Below the pieces are notes generated by a model, which was given only the letters and a program-made list of their open reading frames with translations, was not told where the DNA came from and did not search any database. A program made the position numbers and the translations under genes. From the NCBI GenBank assembly GCA_002221725.1, contig NJFT01000070.1, positions 1 through 64,000 of the forward strand: a stretch of DNA of 64,000 nucleotides, written 5' to 3'. This DNA is from Scedosporium boydii. Lineage: Eukaryota; Ascomycota; Sordariomycetes; Microascales; Microascaceae. Position 1 is the stretch's first letter; each line of letters starts with the position of its first letter. Below, piece after piece: positions 25,592 to 37,743 of the stretch.

Positions 25592-27960
25592 CAACAACAA
25601 CTACCACCGCCACCACTACCACGACAACCACTTTTCCGGCCGCGATGGCAGACTTGAAGGCTGAACCAGGGCCTTCTAGCCTCTGGCATAACTATGGCAG
25701 CCCGGTCCACATAGCGTCGGCCAGGTTCAATCCGCCGATGGAGTCGGGCCTCCCCAATCCCCCTTCAGCCAGCGCGCCGCAGCATCCCGCGAGGCCGAGG
25801 AGTAGCCATCACTCTCTGGAGCAACCCCCTTACTCGTATAATCGATATCCCGGCCAGGAGGACTCGGAGGCGTACGAGCGGCACCAACCCCATCCGAACT
25901 TAACATCTCACCAGAGCTTCCCGAATTTGAAGAGGACCTATTCCCAAACCGAGCAGGCACCCTACCAGGATATGGTTCAGGAAATCCGCGACGACAACTC
26001 GAAATTGTCTGTCAACCATGATCACAAGCTCCTGTCGTTCAAGCGAACCCAGGATAAGACCACGATCGTAGATCAGCATGGGCGAATTCAGCAATTAGAG
26101 TTGTCGGCTCAACTACACGGCATGTTTTTCCTTTCCGAGATGCCATCCAGCACTAGCGACGGGACGATCCTTCAACCCGAGCTCACCTGCTACCGCCGAA
26201 ATCTTTTCCAGATTAGCGGTTCTCTAATCACTCCGCGAGGCCAGTTGTCCGTGGTTAGCGAGTCCGGGGAGACGGTTCCCGTGAACAACGTCGAAGTTAC
26301 CATCTCGGCGATCGAGTCAGTGGATGGAAATCCCGTTCGCTTGATCGTGATTCCCTGGAAGACCCCGCCTCCCAACTCGCCTGAAATCCCGCAGAGCCCC
26401 GACCAAGAACCCCAATCTTTACCACTTATCCCGTTCCAGGATGATGGCACTGAGAGCGAGGGCGAGTATGCGGTCTACCCTATCGGGTGGAGAAGATTGC
26501 AGTTTAGAATGTAAGTGGAAGATCAGCCCCCGACTTGACGATTGGGAAGTTGTAGCTGACAACTTTTGGAACCAAAAAAACAGAGCGACTGCAAACAACG
26601 GCAGGAGAAAGGAGCTGCAGCAACACTTTGTTCTGCATCTCAAGGTTATGGGAACCCTCTCTAACGGTACGAAGACCGTGCTGGCGGAATCGACGACTGC
26701 GCCGATTGTGGTACGGGGACGGAGCCCCCGAAACTTCCAGGCTCGTAAAGAGATTCCCCTTTTGGGGTCCAGTGCCGGGTCCCGTGGTCAAGCCTTGGTT
26801 GAAACCGGTTTGGGTATCGTAGCTGGCCCCTTAACCGTTAAGCCCGGCGAGGGAAAGCCGCGGGCTGTCGACATGCAGCCGCCTCGGTCTGCATTTACGT
26901 TTTCCGCGCCTAAAATGCCAGGAAGCCAGATGGCAATGCGGTCAAAGTAGGTTTCTTGCTCCACCCCCTAAGTCCCTTGAAAAAGAAGCTGTCGTTTCTG
27001 TTCAACCCTGCTCTGTCAGCTCTTCCATTGCGAATGGTTATGGGGGGAATGGTGAGAGTGGCTGCTCCTAGAGAATAGTGCTCTCCGGTTCCTCGTGTGA
27101 TTCTCGATATCTCGATAGAGTTGGGCCGAAGGACTCTTCCTTTTTTTCCCCTTCTTTGATTTCTTTTGCTGACTGGTTGGTTGTCAAGCTCTTATCCCTC
27201 GTGGAACCAGCCGAGCCACATTCCTCAGATACCAGTGTCTGGACCGAGCACCTACTCATCAACGACGATCGGATCCGAGCCCTATGCCAAGGTGCCCTTG
27301 ACCGGAGCGAACAACTTTACGGCAGAGCCTCAAGAAATGCCCCTTCAGACATCAATGCCCTCAGTACAGCTCTCTCTCGCAACCAACGACTCTCAGCAAC
27401 CCGCCATCCGTACCCAGTACGCCTACGCTCCTCCCACGACAGCGCCCCCTCCTCAACTCTCATCGATTCCGTCGCAAGGAGGAGAGAACTCCCTCAGTGT
27501 GCCACGTTATGTGGATAGCAACCCCCGTCCTTCCAAATCTCCACGACACGCCACGCATCAGAGCGTCCATAGCGCGAGCTCGATCTCGAACAACGAAAAC
27601 ACTGGTGAATATCGGTACGCGAACTCGTACCACGATGTCGCGCTTAACAGCAGCAACACCAACTCGTCTGGTGATATGACGAACTCGTACGGCCCGGAGC
27701 CCAACCCGCCACCGCCGAGGGACTACTACCCCCCCTCGAACACGTGGACAAGCACGGCAGGAGGACCGAACTCGACCGTAGCGTACACGAACGGTGAAGC
27801 GAGGACGTACTCTTACCCCGAGCCTTACAAGGGAGGAAGCGCGGCGGCACCTCCCGCTGCGCTGCCGCCACCACCGCCCCGCGTGAACACGACCCCCGCG
27901 ACCTCGAGTACGCCGGTATATGGCGGAAGCCTCAACCACTACTCTTGGAGCGCGAACTGA
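25588..27960 (+). CDS. vib-1: VIB-1/XprG-type Ndt80-family transcription factor
   Basis: Three exons (25588-26510, 26584-26946, 27189-27960) join in phase to 685 residues. The first intron is 73 bp with a GCTGAC branch site. The second is 242 bp, with its acceptor at 27188 after a CTGAC branch site. Residues about 150-400 form the Ndt80/PhoG DNA-binding domain (Ig-like, p53-type fold). Strongly conserved stretches include GRIQQLELSAQLHGMFFLSE, the ELTCYRRN strand and YPIGWRRLQF. The C-terminal third is Ser/Pro/Asn-rich and disordered. In Neurospora, VIB-1 is needed for heterokaryon incompatibility and for secreted protease and cellulase expression; Aspergillus XprG is the counterpart. An alternative start is the ATG at 25645, after a threonine run. 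The length is close to the family's usual size. Confidence 0.93.
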
Positions 27961-30900
27961 TTGATGAAGTCCCTTTGGAGTTATGCCTTGACGCGGAAGA
28001 GGATACTTACGATCTGCATTTTCGCCCGCCGCTTTTTTTTTTCTTAATACCCTAGAGCCTCTTTCTTTATTTTCCTTTGTCGAGGGAAGCAGTCTAGTCG
28101 TCGCTATCATTCCCTTCCAGACTCTGGTGGCTTTTTTGTGTGACAATGTATGATTAGAAACGCCTGTTGAGACTCGGTTATGCGCGATTCTTGTTTGGAG
28201 AGGCTTCGGAATTTGAACTTCGACGGTGGTTATTTTTGAGATGCTTTTTCTCTTTTCCTCGCTCTTTGATCTTGTCGACCGATTTCCTTCTGTCTTTCTT
28301 TTTCTCCGCCAAAAAAAAAAAAAAGAAAAACCTCCTGCATGCGTTCTGGATGAAGTTAAACTGGGTGGTTTCGTATTTTCCGGCCAGGCGGTGTGTGTGT
28401 GGCATGGGATTTGGAGACGGAACGCAATGCTTTTCCCCCGAGATATATCACTTTACGCGATAGAGCGAGGCATATAAAGACGGAAATTCGCTTCCATTCA
28501 GTCGTTTGCGCTCCATGTCCCTGTGTCCCTGTTTGTCGTCATCGCCTTTCGTTGTGGTATTTTTATGCGGGGCCATGATCGATCTGTGTGAGACTAACAA
28601 TTATCGTGGGAATGTTTGGATTGCCTTTTCCAGGGTTTGATATTGGAGAAGTATGTGGTTTAACAGGTGAAGGGACTGGAAGATTCATTGGAGATGTTGG
28701 TTCCAGTTTGCGCAACTGGAGTGGGACGTTGTCGAACCTGGATGGGGGTGCCTGTGGCTTGCGGCTCTTCCTTTGCGGACCTTGTTTATATGGCCAGGGA
28801 TTGTTGTTGGCGGTGCCTTGGTTCACCCGTGGTCGGATTGCCAGTTCGCTGTATGTCAGGGCGGTGATATCCGAGCCGTCGATCCTCAGATCGGTTCCCC
28901 AGTTTGCATCCTCACTCTTGTCCTAAGCTCCGATCCTCAAGCCGCCCAGCAGGAACCGGTGTCCCTTCAAAAAGATTCCGCGTCCAAGTTTCAGATTGCA
29001 TCCCGTATTTCGTGAACCGCCTGTTGTCGTGGGGGTTTGTTACCTTTGTGTCGTTAGTTTTGGACCCTAAGTTTCCTTCCACTGATTTCCCTTTCCTCTC
29101 TTTCCAATTGCCCTTCTTTTCCCGTTTCCGTTTCCTTTCAGACTGGCAAATCAGTTGGCGAATTTGAGGTCTGTCCTTAATCCGAGTTTGGAAGTTGGGC
29201 CGCCGATGACGGGCGGGTTGGTAGGGCTCGATTTATTCGACGTGAATGTGCTTCATACTTACGATGAGCCTAGCTCACTCGATGTCGCTCGAGTAGGCTC
29301 GTGTTTGAATGGATTAGGAGGATGACGCCAAGCAGGGCGATTCTGAGATGATGCGAGCGTCGAGAAACCTTGCAGAGAGGATGGGTTTGTATTCGGCGAA
29401 GGTCAAGTAGCGTCAAGTGACGGTGCCTATTCCGAAGAAGAGCGAGTTGAGTGCCTCGAGAGGTCAAAATGACAGCGAGCTTGCTATTAGATGGAGATGG
29501 CGGCTGTTGCTCTTTGACCTCCGCACCGTCTTGTACCAAGCGACTTTTCCCATTCCCTATTACCCATCCACATCCATATCCTCACCCCCCAACCCGTCCA
29601 TCTCCATTCCATCGCCTTGGCTGCACAGAACGATCGTTTCCCGGAACTTAGGTAACACTCATTGAGTCGTTTGAGAGTGGGAGAAGGCGAGTCGGCCGCG
29701 TATATATAATCCGCCCATGATATAAGTCGATCAAGCAATGGCACCGTTGTTTCCTATTCATTGCCATGTGGTTAGGTTACACGAATGTGGCAGGGACGTA
29801 GGAGCAAGGCGGGATCGCTCCAGGGTTTTCGATAAGAAAAAGAGTTTCGACCGAACTTTGTTTGGAAACAAAAGCAATAAGGAGGGTTTCTGTTTGTTTT
29901 AATATATTTGCACGGGTAAGACTGGTTTTGTTTTTTACCTTTCTAAACTTCCCAATTACCCGCGCCTGATGAGAAAAACGGGGCGGAAAGTGAAGAGGTC
30001 CAGCTTGTATGAGCCACTAATGTTGAGCTAAGAGGCAATATTGGGACAGGCCGAATCAGAAGCGGCTTGTAAGAAGTACTTTTTCGCCCTCCCTCTTGCT
30101 CTTCTTTTTCCCGGTTCTCTTTTTTTGCTCTGTTTCTTTTTGGCCAGGTCCGTGTGTGCGTGGCTTGCCTGATTTTCGGCGATATTCCTCTGGGTTCCCT
30201 TGTTTGGGCAGCGGTTGGACAGGGTGGATGGGGTTGGCTCCTACGACGTTGGTGGGCGCTCCGAGGAGGTATTAAACCATGGGCGATTTGGATTCGGTGT
30301 TTCTCTGTAGGTGATGGGGAAATGCGTGATCATTGATAACCTGGCTGTCTTGGAGGATGGGCCTAGAGCTGGTAACCCAAGCGGTGAGGACGGAAGCTGG
30401 CCCCCCCGGGAGAATGAAAAGGGGGGAAAAGGTTTAAATCGTGATAATACCCAATGCTCAGGTCTACGAAGTATATGCAGATGAGCACCCGCAAGCTCCT
30501 CCTTGAACTACATACACTAATGTAGGTTGGTCGTTGCATGATCGTGGGTGTGGAGACTCGGAGCTGGTGTTGGTGGCTGTTTGGCCGGCGCCAAGGCTAT
30601 TTGCCGATTTTGGGCCAGGCCCTTCCCGGAAAGGATCTGAGGCGATGGGACAAAGACCCCTGACGGGCTGAAAAGAGGAGACATGGTTGTTAGGGATGAG
30701 GGTATTAGTGAATGGCTTTCTTGGTTGACGAGGCTCTGCTAATGGACTCTTCTGCCTGCTCGGTCGGAGAAGTGGAAATACAAAGTAGGAAATCAAGGGA
30801 GTCGTGTAAGCGCAAGACGCTCGATAGGCTCTACGGATCTAAGAGCTCCCTCTCTACCGAAGTTCATGTCCTAGACCTGGATGATGGAGCTTGGACTGAA

Positions 30901-32522
30901 GATGAACGAGGAGGGTAGTAGATGGATGGCTGGAAGGCAGTGACGATGCTGATCGTTGGAGTAGGACCGATCAGTGTCTACGAGCAATTAAGACCTTTTG
31001 TCTTTTTTGGAATTCACCGACTCGCGTCAGGTTTCTCGAACTTGCTCTGTCTGTTTCTCTTTTTCCTTTTCTTCTTTCCCCTTCCCTTTCCCCCTCCCCC
31101 TTAACGCAGGAGGGTCTACAAAAATGTGACTGATGGGCTGGCGCCGCGACAGTGTCCAATAGTGTACCCAGTGCTTCGGAGCCGCCATCTTGGCTACAGG
31201 AGCTGAGGCTGAAATGGGACCGAGCGTATGGGGCATGGCTGATCGAGCTGCAACTTTGCCACTTGGCAGGTCCTGGTCCACGGTCAAGGTCGCATTTAAC
31301 TCCCTTTTTGGACCTTTTTTTCTGACTTGGGATCAGCCGATCGAGTGGAGTTGCAAGTGAGTGATAATATGCAGCACCTTGTTGGAGTGCAGTGCACACA
31401 CACATCAATTGATGTTGCTCAGTAGTGTTTTGGCCCGTCAGGCTGGAGGGGAGATGGGCCAGTAAATCAGCTAAGTCCTACGGATGGGCGATGCGTCAAT
31501 GCATTGATGGTTCAAGATCTTGTCCAGTGGGCAGAATTGAGAATTGCGCTTCATCAACGAAGCACGTAAACCCGGGACCCGGGAGCGCCGGGATAATGCA
31601 AATAGTATTTACATTACGAGCAGATGTGACGATTGCGGTTCTGCAGATCCCTCTTCTCCCCGAATTGTGAAAGTACGACGTTGCCGGTGGTCGTATTGAA
31701 TCGATTCAGCTTCTAAATAGTGCAATCGCTAGTTGGAAATAGGGTCGTACCGCCTGGAGCTTATGCTCCATTAGTGCGTTTTGCCTCTGTGTTCGTCGGT
31801 GTTGCGTTGCAGAGGGGCCGGACTTGGGGCTGGGATCGGCGTGCAGCATCGTGGTAGGGATTGGAGGGGATGGGGCCGAGATGAGCTTCGCTGGCACGTG
31901 GTTTTGGCGCCTTTTAATGAGTACGAGCAAGTCTCGCTGTGGTTCTGACCTGCCAAACGATCCGGGCCGGATGCTCTGCTCCCTGTGTTGTTGTGTCGCA
32001 CTTGTACGAGGTGTTCATGTAGGTGTTGTGATCTGCGATCTGCACTGGGATCAATTGGTCAATCATCTGGGGGATTGAGACGGCGAGGACTTTGCAAGAT
32101 TGACCAATGTTACTAACGGCCCTATTTCGTGTCAAATCCACGGACGATGGATCAATTGATGATTTGATTTATGAAGTATTGGGGACGAAGTATGACGACG
32201 AGCACGAGGGACCTCAGCCAGTGTTGAGCGATCTGGGCGGGTTTTGGTGGCAGAAATATTGCGAGAGCTGAACAGTTTGACACTGCCAAAACCAGACGAT
32301 GAGCCCAGGACTTGATTACCTAATTTCCCGAACCTTGATCCAACGTCTTGAATTTGCCGACTTCATGAAATCTCACGCATCAAATCTGTATCTTCCTCTC
32401 TGTCCAGGTCTCACCGAACCCCACAATCGGCGTTAAACAGCGAATCTTATCCTGCAATTCCAATCAAAGGCCAAGTCCGCCTGACTCCGACACAAAAGTC
32501 CCAACAAACGTAGCGGCAAGCC
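27961..32522. other. 4.5-kb intergenic stretch between vib-1 and the DUF2011-like gene
   Basis: No gene recognised. It opens with the vib-1 3' region and has an A-rich run near 28309-28327. Small open frames on both strands (up to 145 codons) lack recognisable domains, consistent splice signals or codon bias. One exact TACGAAGTA lies at 30464. Two exact copies of the palindrome ATCAATTGAT occur at 31403 and 32151, the second 372 bp upstream of the next start codon. Pyrimidine-rich leader-like sequence appears from about 32390. Confidence 0.5.
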
Positions 32523-33407
32523 ATGTTTGAGATCCCGGACGCAAAGAGGGTGAGGAGGAATGAGCTCGATGACCGTTCATCCGTCGACTCGGCGGAAGTC
32601 GACGAAGAAGCCCGAGCTCACCTTCGCGAGGTCCTCAATTCGAAACTAGCGAGCAGCCTCTCATGGGACATCACGCCAATCCAACAAGCAGCTGTGCCTC
32701 CTCCCCCCGCAAAAACAGAGCACCCAGCCGAGGACGGCCAGGATGAGCACCCGACAGAAACGGAGGATGAAGAAGAACCGCCCGAGGAATTCGAATTCAG
32801 ACTCTTCGGCACAAGTCAACCTGCCGCCAAGATCCTCCTAGAAAAGGACAGGCCGTTCAAGCCCGGCGAAGGAAGCATCATCGCGAGGCGGCCTATTTCT
32901 TACTATTTTGCTCGGCCGGCCACGGCGGAGGAGCGGGCGCGGTACGAGGCCTCGGTGGTGACGTTTGAGCAGCTTATCGAGAGGAGCCGACGGAGGTTTT
33001 GGGGGCTTGAGAGGCCGTGGAAAACGGTTGCTACGATTACGGTGACGTCGAAACGGAAAGGGGGGTTGAAAGATGAATTACCAAGTTCGGTGGTTTGTGA
33101 AGGACCAGACGAGGAAGGAAAGAAGAGGAGAAAGAGGCCGGGTAAGAAGATGCGGATCAAGCAGAGGATGAGAGAGAAGGCGAGGAAGGAGAAGCAGGAG
33201 GCGGAGGAGAAGGCGAGATTAGAGAAGGATGAGCATTTGAAGGCGAAGAAGAGGAGGCTTAATTCGGTCAAGAAGGCCAGGGTGAGGGCCAAGGCGAAGG
33301 CGAAGAAGCAGGCTGCGAGGGAGGCTGCCGGTGAGGCTTTGCCGGACAACGGCAATGGCGCGAAGGAGGGGAGTCCAGATGTTGCCGATGTCCCGATGGA
33401 AGGCTGA
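32523..33407 (+). CDS. Basic nuclear-type protein, probably fungal DUF2011 family
   Basis: Single exon, 294 residues, beginning at an ATG directly after an A/C-rich leader. The N-terminal half is acidic around residues 60-90 (EDEEEPPEEFEF). It then has a conserved-looking core with FRLFGTSQPAAKILLE, the ISYYFARPATAEERARYEAS segment and a WGLERPW motif (about 90-180). The last 100 residues are a Lys/Arg/Glu-rich helix with several nuclear-localisation-like clusters (KKRRKRPGKKMRIKQRMREK). This layout matches my memory of the uncharacterised fungal family DUF2011. No enzymatic residues are evident. A role in the nucleus or nucleolus is inferred from composition only. Confidence 0.75.
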   Translation: MFEIPDAKRVRRNELDDRSSVDSAEVDEEARAHLREVLNSKLASSLSWDITPIQQAAVPPPPAKTEHPAEDGQDEHPTETEDEEEPPEEFEFRLFGTSQPAAKILLEKDRPFKPGEGSIIARRPISYYFARPATAEERARYEASVVTFEQLIERSRRRFWGLERPWKTVATITVTSKRKGGLKDELPSSVVCEGPDEEGKKRRKRPGKKMRIKQRMREKARKEKQEAEEKARLEKDEHLKAKKRRLNSVKKARVRAKAKAKKQAAREAAGEALPDNGNGAKEGSPDVADVPMEG

Positions 33408-33885
33408 ATTGACTACGATTGTATATTTCGATTAAAACACACTGGCTTGACGGAGGATCAATCCGATCGATGATATTTAAATGCACAATGGAATACCCCT
33501 GCATACTGAGATACAGGGAGACGCATTGTCGTTTTGTTTCCTTGTTGGAAGAAGCTCACCGAGCATTGATCTCGGTGATTATGTAATACATCCAAGGTAT
33601 CTTGTAGCTTCGCGAGCCTCGTCCTCCCTGACCTCGCTCACGTTGGCGCGTCATCGATGGACGTGTAAACTATCTCGCACCCCATGAGCTCTCGCAAATA
33701 AACACCGTCCCTTTCGAAACCTCGAATGACGTACGGCCTAAAATACATCCAATTTTCCACACACCTCAGCACACGAAATCGAGTCCCCATCGAGCTCCAA
33801 ATAGGTTCCACCATGGTCCAACCGCCACCCCAGCGCCCTAACCAAACATAGAGACAGAAAAGAAGCAGAAGGGAGAAAAAAAGAG
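33408..33885. other. Intergenic region upstream of the STRIPAK gene
   Basis: This 478-bp spacer holds the 3' end of the DUF2011-like gene and the promoter and leader of the following gene on the same strand. The last 40 bases are A/G-rich, a common sequence before fungal starts. Nothing else was identified. Confidence 0.6.
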
Positions 33886-36800
33886 ATGTGGCCGCAACGA
33901 ACCACGGGCGACGCCCACCCCGACACCCTCAAACTCGCCGAAGACGTCGCCGACATGGGAATATCCGGCTCAGGCCCCGAACCGCCGCGGGGCAGACCAA
34001 CCCTCCAAAGAAACCAACAGCCCGCCCCGCCACCAGCTCCAAACACCTCACAAATCATCCTCCAACCGCTGCAACACCAACCACAGCAACAGCAGCAAAA
34101 CATGACTGTCCAACAAGCGACGGACTCCCTCTCGCTCATGCAACTCCGCCGCATCGTCGCCGACATCCGACAAGCGGACCCCGTCGCCTACGACTTCACC
34201 TACGCCGATACCGCGCCCCACGGCGAGGAGATTGACGAGTGGTTCGTGTACATGGTGTGGCAATGGATACGCCTCAACGGTATACAAAAGACGTTCGAGT
34301 GGCAGTGGCAGGAGGAGTTTGGCGCCTCGTGGGATGACGTGGATGAGGCCCGGAGGAGGAGGTTCGTCGCCGAGGCCGTGATCGGGTTGGGTGTCGCTGA
34401 TGACGTGTCGGAGAGGTTGCCGCATATTAGCAAGATTGCATATGTGGTGTTGGGAAGGTGGGGGGATACGGCCGTTTCGAGGGTGGGCGATGAGAAGAAG
34501 AGGTGTGTGGCGAGTGAGTCGCAGTTGGCCGCTATGGCGGAGGGGGTGAAGTTGGTTGGGGAGCTGGGCGGTTTTGAGGGCGTTTGGAAGGCGTTGAGGA
34601 AACGTTTCGAGCTGTTTTGGTGAGTATTCCATTCTTTTCAATTCTGCTGTGTGGACTTGGGAATTGCTAATGGTTTGTTTTCCTCTTTTTCTCTAGGGAT
34701 GACACTCAGAACCTGGGACAGACTGAGCTGCAGATGGCCCAAGAGGAGTTGTCGAACCTGATGACGATTCTTTATATTGGTATCCAGTCAGCACTGAATG
34801 ACCCCGATGAGTTGGCTGATGCTAGGGAGAGGCTTGTCAGGCTGAGTCCCAGTCTCCCTAACTTCATGCTGCTTGCCACATCCAAACTTCGTTGGGATGA
34901 AGGAGCTTACCTGCCCCAATCCCAGGTTAGTTTTCTATTAACATGTCATCTATGTGCTATGGTAGTGAATTTCAGCCTAACAGGTTCATATATAGATGTT
35001 CTTACTTCTCTGGAAGTCTATTCTGCTTGTCTTTGGTGGCACCAAAGAACTCATCACAGCAAAGAAAGAAACCCGCGAAACACCCGAAGACGGAAAGGAG
35101 AAAAATATCATTACTGCCTCACCCCTAGACTACCATGCGTTTCGACAGGAAATCACCTCCAAATACCCCGCCTACATCCCCCCTCCCTCATTGATACCCC
35201 TTGAAGCTGACAATACCTCCTTACTCCCTCCCTTGCCCAACCAGCCCTCCAAGAGTGGCGTCAATGGCGGCATCCTCCAGCACCCGTCGAGTTCGCAGAG
35301 CAGCGGCGCCTCGATTCTCCATCAGCCCGTCCACATTGCAACTCCGGTCCCTTCTCCTCCGCCTTCTCCCGCGGCCGGTGGTAAAGGCGGAAAGAAACAA
35401 AATTACCAGACGAACCAAAACTTCCCCTTCCTGTACCCGCCCCTCGACGCCACGAGCAACACTGCTGGCGGCAAGGGCCAGGCTGGTATGCAAAGCCAAC
35501 TCATCAACAGGAAATGGGAAGGCAGCGATATCCCGGCGTCCATTCTCGAGGCCGGCGACATTTTCTCCAAGAGGGTGAGGATGACGAGGTCGGCGCGACA
35601 GCTTTGGGAAGAGCGTGAAGCCTTTATCAAGTTCGACCGTGGCTGGGACCCGGCTGTGAGTGCTGATGATGATGACGATGAGGACGATATCGAGGAGCTC
35701 TTCCTTGATGAGTTGAACGAGGAGGAGCGGAAGGAGATTGAGGCTATGAGGAAGGGTTACAAGGAGAAGCCTCCGCCGCCGGCGAATCTGGTGGACTTTG
35801 GTCCGAGGGGAGAGGAGATGAGTGAAGAGGTGAAGCGGCAGCTCAGGGCTGTTGAGGATTTATACGTGAGTATCGAATGAGTTTCCCGGATCTTTCAAGT
35901 CCATCCACGAAAGCTAAGATCCTCCTTTGTTTAGCGCGAGAGTCTCCCCCACCTCCAGTCCCTCGTAATAGTTCTTTTGAAGGCTATTCTTGTAAATATC
36001 ACCGCCGTCATAGTGCAGGGCCCGGCGAGTCAGCAGCACCCGGGCATGGCGAACCGGCCTCCTCCCAACGGAAACGTCAACGGCGGACCTGCTACAGGCC
36101 GACCGGGTGGTGAAGGTACCAATGGAGGATCGAACGGATCGCCGGTGCCAGAGCCGCCATCCATTGAAGAGATCGATGGGGCGAGGACGCGAGAGATTAC
36201 GGCCAAAGCCGCGACTGGAATTCTGCTTTTGATTCTGAAGTGGTTCAAGGTTTCACGTAGGTTTTTTGGTCTGAGGATGATTTTATAATAGGTTTTATAA
36301 GACCTGGACTAACGAGCATTCTTTTCTCTCACAGATATACTCAAGTTCGAATATCTTGGACAGCTGTTGCTGGATTCTAATTATATCCCTCTTGTGCTGA
36401 AGCTCTTTGCGCACCAAGATATTCAGCAGGTGGTAGACAGCAAGACGGATCGTACTGAGCACAGGTGAGAGACGGAGCGCATATTCTTAGATTTTCCAAC
36501 CTCGTTACTGACATTGTTGTACAGCTTCTTCCGCTTCTGTAACCTGCGATCCAGGATGAAGGAGCAGCCCGGATCGCCTCCGCCAGCTCCTAAGCCGGCG
36601 CCAGCCCCAGCCTTGGAGGAGGAAGACGAGAGCGAAGATGAGGCCTGCCCTCCTCCCATCAAGCGACGCCGATCGCCACCTCCCCCAGCTCCCCAGATCC
36701 CACCGGCCCTCCAACCGGCCCCGACGGACCTCAACCGGCCCGGCCGACCCCCCGAGGTCGACGAGCTCGGTTACCCCATCAACGACCTCCCCAAAGAGCC

Positions 36801-37326
36801 CATCACGGACTTCTCCTGGCGCAACTTCTTCACCCACATCAACTACCTCCGCATCATGCAAAAAGTCTGCAAATCCAAAGCCCACCGCAACCTCCTCCTC
36901 GTCTCCTACAAATCCTCCAACATCCTCCGCAAATCCCTGAAAGTCCCGCAACCCGACCTGCGCCTGTACACCCTCAAGCTCTTCAAGAACCAGGTCCCCT
37001 ACTGCGGCCGCAAGTGGCGCCAGAGCAACATGCGCGTCATCACCGCCGTGTACCTGCACTGCCGGCCCGAGCTGCGCGACGAGTGGCTCGCGGGCAGCGA
37101 CGTCGACGCCGAGGTCGATTCGGCCGTTCCCTTGGAGCAGGCGCTCAGGGGTCTGACGCACTGGTTTAATGTGAGGAGGTATCCCGAGGGCGTGGCGCCC
37201 GGGGTGCGGAGCGCTGTTAGGGAGGAGCAGGATTTTTTTGCGAGGGAGGTGGAGAGGTTGGAGGTTGGGTGGGGGGAGGAGGAGGGGGGTGAGTGGGAGC
37301 ATGAGGGGATGGTGATGGGGTATTAA
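33886..37326 (+). CDS. ham-2: STRIPAK subunit, Far11/STRIP1 homologue (HAM-2, PRO22)
   Basis: Six exons: 33886-34619, 34697-34925, 34996-35865, 35935-36256, 36335-36464 and 36525-37326. All joins keep phase and give 1028 residues, close to the family norm. The N-terminus is Gln/Pro-rich (a Q run near residue 66). The N1221 domain follows to about residue 430, including MFLLLWKSILLVFGG right after intron 2. A Ser/Pro/Gly-rich linker leads into the C-terminal DUF3402 region with the LKFEYLGQLLLDSNYIPLVL block and the conserved RNLLLVSYKSS stretch. In Neurospora (HAM-2), Sordaria (PRO22) and yeast (Far11) this protein belongs to the STRIPAK phosphatase-kinase complex. In filamentous fungi it supports hyphal fusion and fruiting-body development, acting at the nuclear envelope/ER. 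It is convergent with the MARVEL gene. Confidence 0.92.
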
Positions 37327-37743
37327 GATTGTGTGAGATGGGGTGGTTTGTTTACTTTTTTTTTTCTCCCCCCTTCCATTTGGGATCTCTCGAAATGGGA
37401 ATCTGAGGGGGTTTGTATGTTGGTCATGTTTGGTCTGTTTTGAAGGAATGATGAGATGAATGCATGTTCAATTTTGAGAACCACGGCGGTTCTAGTTCAT
37501 TGATATCATTAAATACTAAAAGTACAATCCCACCAAGCCCAAGTGCTGATGCTTTGAACCATTTGTTTACCCTTGCCTAGCCAGTAACCCTAAACTCCAA
37601 ATAACAAAAAAAAGAAACGCCGCTTCCATGCTGAATTGGTAAACTTGTGCATAAACCATGAATGATCCCTTATGCCAATTTCCTGCTTTTGATTCTACTT
37701 TCTTTCTTTCCTTTCCGTAGTCAATGTCCTTCTGATCTTACTC
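37327..37743. other. Convergent 3' regions of the STRIPAK and MARVEL genes
   Basis: A 417-bp spacer between two facing stop codons, rich in T on the left and A/T throughout, as expected of two 3' untranslated regions. No gene seen. Confidence 0.6.

Noticed and set aside
28563..28926. Overlapping small open frames downstream of vib-1 (112 codons +, 87 codons -)
   Set aside because: No domain, no splice context and frames open on both strands, typical of non-coding sequence of this composition.
36505..37302. 265-codon open frame on the minus strand
   Set aside because: A shadow of the last exon of the STRIPAK gene, which has clear homology and proper splicing on the + strand.
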